Source of the DNA: an uncultured Eubacterium sp.
Lineage (GTDB): Bacteria; Bacillota; Clostridia; Peptostreptococcales; Anaerovoracaceae
Assembly (NCBI GenBank): GCA_937894585.1
Contig: CALBGO010000078.1
Location: 1-20,545, forward strand
DNA: 20,545 nt
Direction of reading: 5' to 3'
Made by a program: the position numbers and the translations under genes. The first letter of the stretch is position 1, and each line of letters begins with the position of its first letter. Under the pieces are notes generated by a model that did no database searches, was not told where the DNA came from, and saw nothing but the letters and a program-made list of their open reading frames with translations. Of the stretch, positions 12,998 to 20,545 are shown piece after piece.

Positions 12998-15004
12998 ATG
13001 ATCGGAATCGGAATCGATACAGGCGGCACTTGTACAGATGCTGCAGTTTTTGATACAGAAAAACATCAGGTTCTCTCTCTGAGCAAAACTCTCACTACAA
13101 AAGAGGATTTGAAAACCGGGATTTTGAAAGCCCTTTTGGATTTGAATCCTGAAGACGTCAGAAAAGCCCGTTTCATTTCTTTATCCACCACACTGGCAAC
13201 CAATGCCTGTGTCGAGCATAAAGGAGGACGAGCAAAACTGATTCTCATCGGTGCTGATCGCGATCAGATTTCCAAAACCGTTTCCGGATATGGTCTTCCT
13301 CCGGTAAACGAAATCTACTTTATGGCAGGAGATGCTAAAAAAGATGACAGCCCGGAAAATACTCCTGACTGGAAAAAACTGAAAGAAGACCTGAAAACAG
13401 AATTTGCTTCTTATGACAGCGTTGCCATCGTACAGATCAATCCAAAATACGACAACGGCGCATATGAAAAACGGGCGGAAAAAATCATCAGTGACGAACT
13501 GGGAATCCCCTGCGTCTGCGGCTTCAGTCTGTATCAGGAGCTGAATATACTGGCCAGAGCCGCTACTGCTCTTTTGAATGCACGGCTTCTGCCTGTTATG
13601 CAGGAATTTTTTATCTCCATCGACGTATCTCTTTCTGAAATGCAGCTGGACCTTCCAATTGTTATTGTAAGAAGCGACGGTACCATTATGAGCCGTGAAT
13701 TTGCGGCTGAGCGACCTGTAGAAACACTGCTGTGCGGTCCGGCAGCCAGCATCATCGGCGCAATGGAGCTTTCGGAGTTACAAGATGCTATGATTGTCGA
13801 TATCGGCGGTACAACCAGTGATGTTGCGTTTGTCAAAGAAGGAAACGCTGTAAGCACGAATTCCGGAATTTCCATCGGAGAATGGCGCACCATGGTCAGC
13901 GGCGTATCCATCGACACCTTTGCTCTGGGCGGTGATACAGCAGTTAAATATAAAGGCCGGGACTTATATCTCGACAGAAGAAGACATATCCCCCTCTGTA
14001 TGCTTGCCGCCCGGTACCCGCAGATTATCAGAAAGCTCAGAACTCTGGTTCTGATGTACCTTCCGTTTACTTATCCTGCCCATGAGTTTTTTGTACTGAT
14101 CAAAAAACCGGAAATCACGAGTCGATATAAGCCTTACGAACAGAAACTGATTGCTGCTTTGGAAAGAGAACCGCTGATGTTCAGAGAAGCCGCTAAAGCT
14201 TCTGGAATCAGCCCCCACATTTTCAATACCGACCGTCTTGAAGATGAAGGAATTATCATCCGCTCCGGTATGACTCCAACCGATGTCATGCATATAAAAG
14301 GCGACTATACTGACTTTAACTGCGAAGCTTCAAAACTCGGCGCAGCCTATCTTTCCATTGTAACAAAGCAGCCGGAGGAAAAAGTCTGCGATACCATCTA
14401 CAGCCTGACAAAATCGCGGCTGTACAGCCATCTGGTGCAGATTCTGCTGAAACGCAGAACCGATAGAGACCTGACCGATGAGGAAATCTCTAATCTGGAA
14501 AAACTGACCGCTATGATTTTTGCAGACAACAACTCCAAAGAAAAACCATGCCTTCTGCCCCGGTTTACAACCCCTCTCAAGCTGATCGGAATCGGCGCTC
14601 CGACAAAAACTTTTCTGGAAGATGTCGCAGAACTTTTGGGCACAGAAGCTGAATTTCCTGAAAACAGAAAAGTAGCCAATGCCATCGGCGCTGCGGCAGG
14701 CAATATTAACACAGAATGTGTCATCAGAATAGAAGCGTATAAAGAAATCAAAACCTCTTATCCGACCTATCTGATTATCGGCGGACCGCAGATCTTTGCA
14801 ATCCCGGACTATGACAAAGCTCTTGAGGAAGCCAAAAGACTCGCTAAAGAAGGCGCCGTCAGACGCGCCCTGCAGCAAGGAATTTCCGGTGAACTGGATA
14901 TTAAGCTTGATATCAGCGAAAATACCTATCAGAGAAGCAAATACACACATCCGGAATATATAGATGCCACAGTATCCGCAAAAGCTGTTCCGAAAAAAGA
15001 GTAA
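12998..15004 (+). CDS. Hydantoinase/oxoprolinase family (HyuA-like) ATPase-fold protein
   Basis: The HyuA/OplA family couples ATP hydrolysis to opening of cyclic amides such as hydantoins or 5-oxoproline; many members have unknown substrates. The actin-like N-lobe has the phosphate loop DTGGTCTD (7-14), SLSTTLATNA, and the second loop DIGGTTSDVAF (268-278). A basic, possibly winged-helix-like segment follows near 382-424 and ends in GMTPTDVMHIKG, then the C-terminal IGIGAPTKTF and ANAIGAAAG. I chose ATG 12998 (668 residues) because AGAAAGGATGG at 12979-12989 is its SD and abuts the earlier ATG 12986. No HyuB partner is adjacent, so the substrate is open. It is flanked by the repeat array and a strong terminator. 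Confidence 0.85.
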   Translation: MIGIGIDTGGTCTDAAVFDTEKHQVLSLSKTLTTKEDLKTGILKALLDLNPEDVRKARFISLSTTLATNACVEHKGGRAKLILIGADRDQISKTVSGYGLPPVNEIYFMAGDAKKDDSPENTPDWKKLKEDLKTEFASYDSVAIVQINPKYDNGAYEKRAEKIISDELGIPCVCGFSLYQELNILARAATALLNARLLPVMQEFFISIDVSLSEMQLDLPIVIVRSDGTIMSREFAAERPVETLLCGPAASIIGAMELSELQDAMIVDIGGTTSDVAFVKEGNAVSTNSGISIGEWRTMVSGVSIDTFALGGDTAVKYKGRDLYLDRRRHIPLCMLAARYPQIIRKLRTLVLMYLPFTYPAHEFFVLIKKPEITSRYKPYEQKLIAALEREPLMFREAAKASGISPHIFNTDRLEDEGIIIRSGMTPTDVMHIKGDYTDFNCEASKLGAAYLSIVTKQPEEKVCDTIYSLTKSRLYSHLVQILLKRRTDRDLTDEEISNLEKLTAMIFADNNSKEKPCLLPRFTTPLKLIGIGAPTKTFLEDVAELLGTEAEFPENRKVANAIGAAAGNINTECVIRIEAYKEIKTSYPTYLIIGGPQIFAIPDYDKALEEAKRLAKEGAVRRALQQGISGELDIKLDISENTYQRSKYTHPEYIDATVSAKAVPKKE

Positions 15005-15071
15005 TCCGCTTTGGTTTTAACAGTATAACAGCTAAAAAAAATATTCCTTTACAGCAAGATTAAAAACACGC

Positions 15072-15121
15072 AAAAGGGGCCTCGCATGAACGGAAAACTA
15101 CCGTTTGCGACAGCCCCTTTT
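15072..15121. terminator. Large bidirectional terminator between convergent genes
   Basis: AAAAGGGGC (15072-15080) pairs with GCCCCTTTT (15113-15121), with an inner TCGCA-tg-AACGG / CCGTT-TGCGA helix. A runs on the left and T runs on the right let it end transcription from both the hydantoinase-family gene and the minus-strand ABC operon. Two small hairpins with the same AGA loop follow: ACAGGC/GCCTGT (15130-15144) and CCGGC/GCCGG (15220-15232). The rest of 15005-15238 holds nothing else I can identify. Confidence 0.85.
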
Positions 15122-15238
15122 CTGACTGAACAGGCAGAGCCTGTCCATTTATTACATATAAAACATCGACATATGTGCATAGAGATTTTTAATCCCGATA
15201 TGACCGTTTTTTTATAGAACCGGCAGAGCCGGCTTTTA

Positions 15239-16492
15239 TCATACTTTATTCCATAGCGGAAACAATTTTTTCATACTGTCAGTATCCGCAACTGCAGCGC
15301 GTCCGCTTTCTATCAGTTCTGCAATCATCGCATCGGCTGCGCCGCCGGTATAGTCTCTCGCCTTTTCACGCAGAATATAAAGTTTCTTCCCGCCTGCTTC
15401 TTTTAACACCTGTACATTGGCAAGATTGTTTCTTCCGATATCCACATCCGCCAGAATCACAAGATCTGCACAGGAAACTGCCTGCAGATTTTTTTCATAA
15501 ACCTCTTTGCTGATATCGGTATACGGCTTTTCTTCAATCACCTGAATTCCCAGAGAGCAGCACAGTTCATAATCACTATCGCCGGAACTGAGCACTCCGC
15601 AGCTGACCTGCCAGCCCCGGTTGTAAAAGGTTTCGATCAGCCGGCTGCCGCTGCCGCCGCCACAGATAATATGTACCTTTTTCCCATTGTCCTTCCGCTT
15701 TGTCCTGCTGCTGCGCAGCGCGAGAATTTCAGGTGTCTGAATCAAAGGATTTTCTCGCACCACAAGATCGATACTGTACACAGGTTTCAAGACATCTTCC
15801 CGAAGCACCTCAGAAACAGGACCGTCCTTTACTTTACTGCCTTCTGACAGCACAATCATACGGTCGGAAAATCTTGCCGCCATATTGATATCATGCAGCA
15901 CTGCAAAAACAGTAATCCCCTGCTCTCTGTTAAGCTTTCTCATCAGCTCCATAATTTCCAGCGTATACTGAATGTCCAGATGATTGGTCGGCTCGTCCAG
16001 AATCAACAGCTTCGGCTGCTGCGCCAGCGCGGCGGAGATAACAATCCGTTGCCGCTCCCCTCCGGAAAGCTGTGTAATTTTCCGATCCCGCAGATGTAAA
16101 GTTCCCGTCTGGGAAAGCGCCTCGTCGATAATCTGATAATCCCGTTCCGTCTCAGACTGCATTCTTTTCAGAAAAGGATGTCTTCCCATGGCTACAATTT
16201 CTCTCGCCTTGAAGGCAAAATCTGCCGTAAAATGCTGCGGCACTACTGCCGCAATCTGCGCGCGCTCCTTCGCAGAAAGGGTTTCGTTGTCTTTTCCGTC
16301 CAGAAAAATCCTGCCGGCTTTCAGTTTGGTAATTCCGGTCACCGTATGAATCAGGGTGGATTTTCCGCTGCCGTTGGGTCCGATCAAAGACACAAATTCT
16401 CCTTGACGGATGCTGCAGGAAAAATCCCTAACCACGTCCCGCGCATCGTATCCGACGGTCACATGTTCGAATTTCAGAATTTCACCGCTCAT
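15239..16492 (-). CDS. ABC transporter ATPase (FecE/BtuD type) with extra C-terminal domain
   Basis: The ATPase of a metal-chelate, heme or cobalamin importer on the inner face of the membrane. Walker A GPNGSGKST (38-46), the Q-loop VPQHF, signature LSGGERQR (142-149), Walker B LLILDEP (162-168) and H-loop H200 are all intact, so residues 1 to about 255 form a complete ATPase. A further 145 residues (about 272-417) begin VHIICGGGSGSRLIETF, which looks like a glycine-rich Rossmann-type fold with alternating beta segments and several cysteines (C278, C298, C311, C312, C341). This makes it some 150 residues longer than FecE or BtuD. The ATG shares one base with the permease stop (TAATG), so the two are coupled. 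Confidence 0.92.
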   Translation of the reverse strand: MSGEILKFEHVTVGYDARDVVRDFSCSIRQGEFVSLIGPNGSGKSTLIHTVTGITKLKAGRIFLDGKDNETLSAKERAQIAAVVPQHFTADFAFKAREIVAMGRHPFLKRMQSETERDYQIIDEALSQTGTLHLRDRKITQLSGGERQRIVISAALAQQPKLLILDEPTNHLDIQYTLEIMELMRKLNREQGITVFAVLHDINMAARFSDRMIVLSEGSKVKDGPVSEVLREDVLKPVYSIDLVVRENPLIQTPEILALRSSRTKRKDNGKKVHIICGGGSGSRLIETFYNRGWQVSCGVLSSGDSDYELCCSLGIQVIEEKPYTDISKEVYEKNLQAVSCADLVILADVDIGRNNLANVQVLKEAGGKKLYILREKARDYTGGAADAMIAELIESGRAAVADTDSMKKLFPLWNKV

Positions 16493-17520
16493 TACATCAC
16501 CTCCGTATGCTTTGCGCGCAGCAGATAAATAAAGAACGGCGCGCCTACGATGGCAGTAATGATACCTACCGGAATTTCCGCCGCCATAACACTTCTTGCA
16601 ATGGTGTCACAGATGCACAGCACAATGCCGCCCAGAACAAAGGACATCGGCAGCAGCCGCCTGTGCACCGGCCCGAAAATCAATCTGACAATATGCGGAG
16701 ACACCAGCCCCACAAATCCGATAATGCCGCTGACAGAAACACAAGCTGCCATCATCAGTGACGTTACCACAAAAAGAATCCGTTTGTTCCGTTCCACATT
16801 GACGCCAAACCGAACTGCCGTCTCATCCCCCAGAACCATAATATCCAGTTCTCTGGCAAAAAGAAACACGACAGCAAGTCCTATGACAATATATGGAAGC
16901 ACGGTGGTCACATGATCCCATCCCCGCGCAGAAAAACTGCCCAGCGTCCAGAAATAGATTTTTTTCATTTCATTGGCGGAAATCAGCATGGCGAAAGAAA
17001 TCACTGCCGTCAGAAGCTGATTCACAGCCACACCGCAGAGCAGAAGCGAGGTAGTATTCGCCTGTCTTCCAACCTTTGCAATATGATATACAAAGAAAAT
17101 AGAAAGCAGCGCACCTGCAAAAGCAAATGCCGAAACCGTATTCATACCGAGAAATGTAGCCGGTATACTGAGCACAATGCCGATGGTGGCGCCGAAAGCA
17201 GCGCCGGAAGAAATTCCCAGCACAAAGGGATCTGCCATTGGATTTTTGAAAATCGCCTGATATACGCCGCCGCAGACGGCAAGGGCGCCGCCGGTCAGGA
17301 AAGCCAGCAGGGTTCTCGGAAAGCGAAGTTTCCAGATAATCGTTGCCTTTGCACCGAAAGCGGCGGCTTCCTCCGAAAAGAAGCCGCCCGCCTTATTTGC
17401 CAGTATGATCAGAGTGTCTCTGATTGTAATATCCGCCGCACCGAAAAAGGTGCAGACTAAAATGACAACCGCTGCGCCAATCAGTGAAATTCCGCAGGCG
17501 GCAATCCATTTTTTATTCAT
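16492..17520 (-). CDS. FecCD/BtuC-family ABC transporter permease
   Basis: A membrane protein of 342 residues with about ten hydrophobic segments, typical of the FecCD family that forms a homodimeric channel for iron-siderophore, heme or vitamin B12 uptake. Family marks are FPRTLLAFLTGGALAVCGGVYQ, NPMADPFVLGISSGAAFGA, the long LGSFSARGW segment, and the C-terminal GIIGFVGLVSPHIVRLIFG with the RRLLPMSFVLGG ATPase-coupling region. It sits 28 nt after the binding-protein gene with SD CGGGAG, and its stop overlaps the ATPase start. Confidence 0.95.
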   Translation of the reverse strand: MNKKWIAACGISLIGAAVVILVCTFFGAADITIRDTLIILANKAGGFFSEEAAAFGAKATIIWKLRFPRTLLAFLTGGALAVCGGVYQAIFKNPMADPFVLGISSGAAFGATIGIVLSIPATFLGMNTVSAFAFAGALLSIFFVYHIAKVGRQANTTSLLLCGVAVNQLLTAVISFAMLISANEMKKIYFWTLGSFSARGWDHVTTVLPYIVIGLAVVFLFARELDIMVLGDETAVRFGVNVERNKRILFVVTSLMMAACVSVSGIIGFVGLVSPHIVRLIFGPVHRRLLPMSFVLGGIVLCICDTIARSVMAAEIPVGIITAIVGAPFFIYLLRAKHTEVM

Positions 17521-17548
17521 ATAATCAATTCACTCCCGATTTGTCTTT

Positions 17549-18457
17549 TTATTTTTCCAGTCCGTGAATCAGCCCGGCAAGATACTCCAGCCCTTCGATA
17601 AATCTCGGACCGTCTCTGGTGATTTTGTCTGCTGCCGGATCGCTGTAATCGATAAAATAAACCTGATCGTTCTTAAAAGCATCGATTTCTTCAAATCCGT
17701 CAGGACGGCTGAAATCCTTTTCAGCGCACATCGCGATATAGACCTGCGGATTTTTTTCAATTACGGTTTCCGCAGAAAGCTGCGGAGAGTTTGCACCTGC
17801 ATCCAGCGCAATATTTTCTGCTTTAATCAAAGACAGGCTTCCTCCCAGATAATCCTCGCTTCCTGTACTGTAAAGGTCACCCAAATCGATAAACACACGC
17901 TTTACATCAAGATCTGCGACCTGTTCTTCCAATGCAGAAAGCTGTTCCTTCATAGAATTCACAACTTCTTCCGCCTGATCCTGCGCGCCGGTCACTTTAC
18001 CTACTCCGCTGATACTTTTGCAGATATCGTCAATATTCTTCGCACCGATAGAATACACATTGATGCCGGCTTCGTTCAGTGCCTGCACAGACTCTGCCGC
18101 AGCTGCGCCGGATACGAAAACCACATCGGCGTCCATTTCGATAATTCGTTCTACATTCACACTGAAAGTATCGCCTACTTTTTCAACCGCTGCAGCCTCT
18201 TCAGGGTAGGTGCACCAGTTGGATACGCCCACTACCTTATCGCCCAGACCCAGCGCATACAGAATTTCCGTACAGCTTGGCGAAAGAGATACCACCTTCT
18301 CCGGTGCAGCTTCAAATTCCATTTCAGTTCCCAGATAATCCGTTACCGTCATCGGAAAGTCAGCGCCTTCCGCCTTTTCTCCGTTCTTTTCGCCTCCGCA
18401 GGCTGCCAGCGAAAATGCCAGCACTGCAGTCAGCACCAACATTAATACTTTCTTCAT
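17549..18457 (-). CDS. Substrate-binding lipoprotein of the ABC importer (BtuF/FecB-like)
   Basis: A binding protein of 302 residues that captures substrate outside the membrane and delivers it to the FecCD permease. The N-terminus is a lipoprotein signal (MKKVLMLVLTAVLAFSLAACGG) with lipobox LAAC and C20 as the lipidated residue. The mature part has the class III (TroA/BtuF) fold marks: KVVSLSPSCTEILYALGLGDKVVGVSNWCTYPEEA, then the long central helix (ISGVGKVTGAQDQAEEVV) and a C-terminal lobe ending RDGPRFIEGLEYLAGLI. The CTYPEEA motif after GVSNW is usual in cobalamin and siderophore binders. No cobalamin riboswitch is visible upstream. The SD GGGGAGG (18468-18474) is well placed. Confidence 0.93.
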   Translation of the reverse strand: MKKVLMLVLTAVLAFSLAACGGEKNGEKAEGADFPMTVTDYLGTEMEFEAAPEKVVSLSPSCTEILYALGLGDKVVGVSNWCTYPEEAAAVEKVGDTFSVNVERIIEMDADVVFVSGAAAAESVQALNEAGINVYSIGAKNIDDICKSISGVGKVTGAQDQAEEVVNSMKEQLSALEEQVADLDVKRVFIDLGDLYSTGSEDYLGGSLSLIKAENIALDAGANSPQLSAETVIEKNPQVYIAMCAEKDFSRPDGFEEIDAFKNDQVYFIDYSDPAADKITRDGPRFIEGLEYLAGLIHGLEK

Positions 18458-18702
18458 TTTATATTCCTCCCCGTATAATTCATACAGCTGAGCCGCTGCT
18501 GCACCGGCTCGAGCAATTCAATTTTTATTTCCGATCAGGACAGACTTGTCCGCTGATTCAACCGCGTATTCAAAGGATACTTTTTCCGATTTGAATAAAG
18601 CTTTACGATTTTATTCAAAGCTTTCTGATTTGAACAAAACATTATGTTTTTATTCAAGGCATTACGCCTGTTCAAATTCGCTGAATCAGTCTCTCTTCGT
18701 CT
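18458..18702 (-). promoter_or_regulatory. Leader/promoter region of the ABC operon with TTGAAT inverted-repeat array
   Basis: The 245-nt gap between thrC and the binding-protein gene is rich in short inverted repeats. In + coordinates, TTTGAATAAA (18590-18599) is the exact reverse complement of TTTATTCAAA (18610-18619). A second pair, TTGAAC at 18630 and ATTCAA at 18652, lies 39 bp further at the same 22-bp offset. More ATTCAA/GTTCAA words are at 18516, 18556, 18568 and 18670. Nearer the gene are hairpins ATCAG-GACA/TGTC-cg-CTGAT (18534-18557) and GAGCCG/CGGCTC (18490-18510). It could be a multi-site operator, a structured leader, or both. No clear thrC terminator is seen. Confidence 0.5.
18588..18685. 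repeat. About 20-bp-period repeat array in the intergenic region
   Basis: Five related units follow each other: 18588-18606, 18607-18626, 18627-18645, 18646-18665 and 18666-18685. Units 1+2 and 3+4 are each 39 bp and form inverted repeats around TTTGAA/TTCAAA. Unit 5 keeps only GTTCAAA. Confidence 0.55.
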
Positions 18703-20181
<1,479 letters not shown>

Positions 20182-20243
20182 ATAAATTTCATGCTCCTTT
20201 TTCATCATTAAACTAAAAATGTACTGGACAACAATTAACTTTA

Positions 20244-20272
20244 AGTATATAATAAATGTTGTGATATTTCAA
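20244..20272 (-). promoter_or_regulatory. thrC promoter
   Basis: On the minus strand TTGAAA (20272-20267), a 17-bp spacer and TATACT (20249-20244) match a sigma-A promoter. The predicted start near 20237 gives a leader of about 55 nt. No T-box or other leader fits in that space. Confidence 0.7.
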
Positions 20273-20316
20273 TAATGCAAAGGAAAGTCACAAATTTTTT
20301 TCTAAATACTGAATAT

Positions 20317-20391
20317 GCTTCCATGGTCAAGTGGTCAAGACGCAGCCCTCTCACGGCTGAATCAGGGGTTCGACTCCCCTTGGAAGTACCA
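20317..20391 (+). tRNA. tRNA-Glu (anticodon CUC)
   Basis: A full cloverleaf can be drawn. The acceptor GCTTCCA pairs with TGGAAGT (20381-20387), with G-U at the first pair. The D arm is GGTC-AAGTGGTCAA-GAC; the anticodon arm is CAGCC-CTCTCAC-GGCTG, so the anticodon is CTC (Glu, GAG codons); the T arm is AGGGG-TTCGACT-CCCCT. The CCA end is encoded (20389-20391). It is divergent from thrC and followed at once by a terminator. Confidence 0.95.
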
Positions 20392-20397
20392 ATAAAA

Positions 20398-20428
20398 AAT
20401 AGAATGCCTTTTGGTATTCTATTTTTTT
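20398..20428 (+). terminator. Terminator of tRNA-Glu
   Basis: AATAGAATGCC (20398-20408) pairs with GGTATTCTATT (20413-20423) around a TTTT loop, with one G-U, followed by a T run to 20428. Confidence 0.88.
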
Positions 20429-20440
20429 ATATAGATATTT

Positions 20441-20492
20441 CTTCTAAGGAGAGTCGAACCCAACGCTCGCTTTGCTCGCTCCTCCGGTCTCT
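20441..20492. repeat. Inverted tRNA 3'-end fragment joined to unit-A-like repeat
   Basis: The reverse complement of 20441-20462 matches the tRNA-Glu T arm and acceptor (20365-20386) at 19 of 22 positions, including GGGTTCGACTC. It runs directly into 20461-20492, which matches unit A of the 12.5-kb array at 28 of 32 positions. The rest of the window (20493-20545) holds a small hairpin GTGCGAT/ATCGCAC and no gene. Confidence 0.65.
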
Positions 20493-20545
20493 GAATATTC
20501 TTGTGCGATGAAATCGCACTTCCGGAAATTTGGGAATCAGATGTC

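Noticed and set aside
17564..18445. Plus-strand open frame of 293 codons across the binding-lipoprotein gene
   Set aside because: It is the complement of a clear lipoprotein gene; the composition is typical of shadow frames and no family is recognised.
18458..18702. Cobalamin riboswitch in front of the BtuF-like operon
   Set aside because: No GCCACTG-type B12 box on the minus strand, and the region is dominated by TTGAAT repeats.
20182..20208. Earlier thrC start at ATG 20208
   Set aside because: The SD AAGGAG lies downstream of that ATG, and threonine synthases of this type begin at the MRKFISTRGN start (20181).

Overview
The window looks like a chromosomal segment from an anaerobic Firmicute of class Clostridia. 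The evidence is a T-box leader, strong AGGAGG-type ribosome binding sites, a complete set of [FeFe]-hydrogenase maturases, a TM1266-type regulator, a second-type tryptophan synthase beta chain and a lipoprotein-anchored ABC uptake system. The exact genus cannot be read from the sequence. Base composition is moderate and there is no sign of phage, transposase or CRISPR.

Layout. (1) Positions 60-8339, all on the + strand: a PAS/AAA+/Fis sigma-54-dependent activator, then a small ACT-like hydrogenase regulator, hydE, hydG and hydF (the radical-SAM and GTPase machinery that builds the H-cluster), running by overlap straight into proB and proA (proline synthesis). No hydrogenase structural gene is present, so these maturases must serve a hydrogenase encoded elsewhere. 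(2) 8441-9232: a ZIP-family metal transporter. (3) 9291-11330: a strong promoter, a Trp-specific T-box leader with terminator, an unusual 289-nt extra leader, and trpB2. (4) 11411-12139: a hairpin with a promoter-like TATAAT in its loop, then trmO (tRNA t6A37 methylation). (5) 12140-12997: more than 850 nt without a convincing gene, holding two terminator-like hairpins and a tandem 111-bp repeat array. (6) 12998-15004: a solitary hydantoinase/oxoprolinase-family ATPase. (7) A large bidirectional terminator at 15072-15121 separates this from a minus-strand block: thrC, then a BtuF/FecB-like binding lipoprotein, FecCD-type permease and ATPase with an unusual C-terminal domain. (8) At the right end, divergent from thrC, a tRNA-Glu(CUC) with terminator, followed by an inverted copy of the tRNA 3' end fused to the same repeat family seen at 12.5 kb.

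The most interesting unexplained structure is non-coding: a possible three-way-junction RNA between hydE and hydG; a second perfect complement of the T-box terminator arm just upstream of the trpB2 ribosome binding site; the promoter-in-a-terminator-loop before trmO; the array of TTGAAT/ATTCAA inverted repeats upstream of the ABC operon; and the tRNA-associated repeat family. Coding oddities are the Ser/Asp-rich repeat extension of HydF, the C-terminal domain on the ABC ATPase and the translational coupling of hydF to proB. All structure calls were made by eye and have not been folded or searched.
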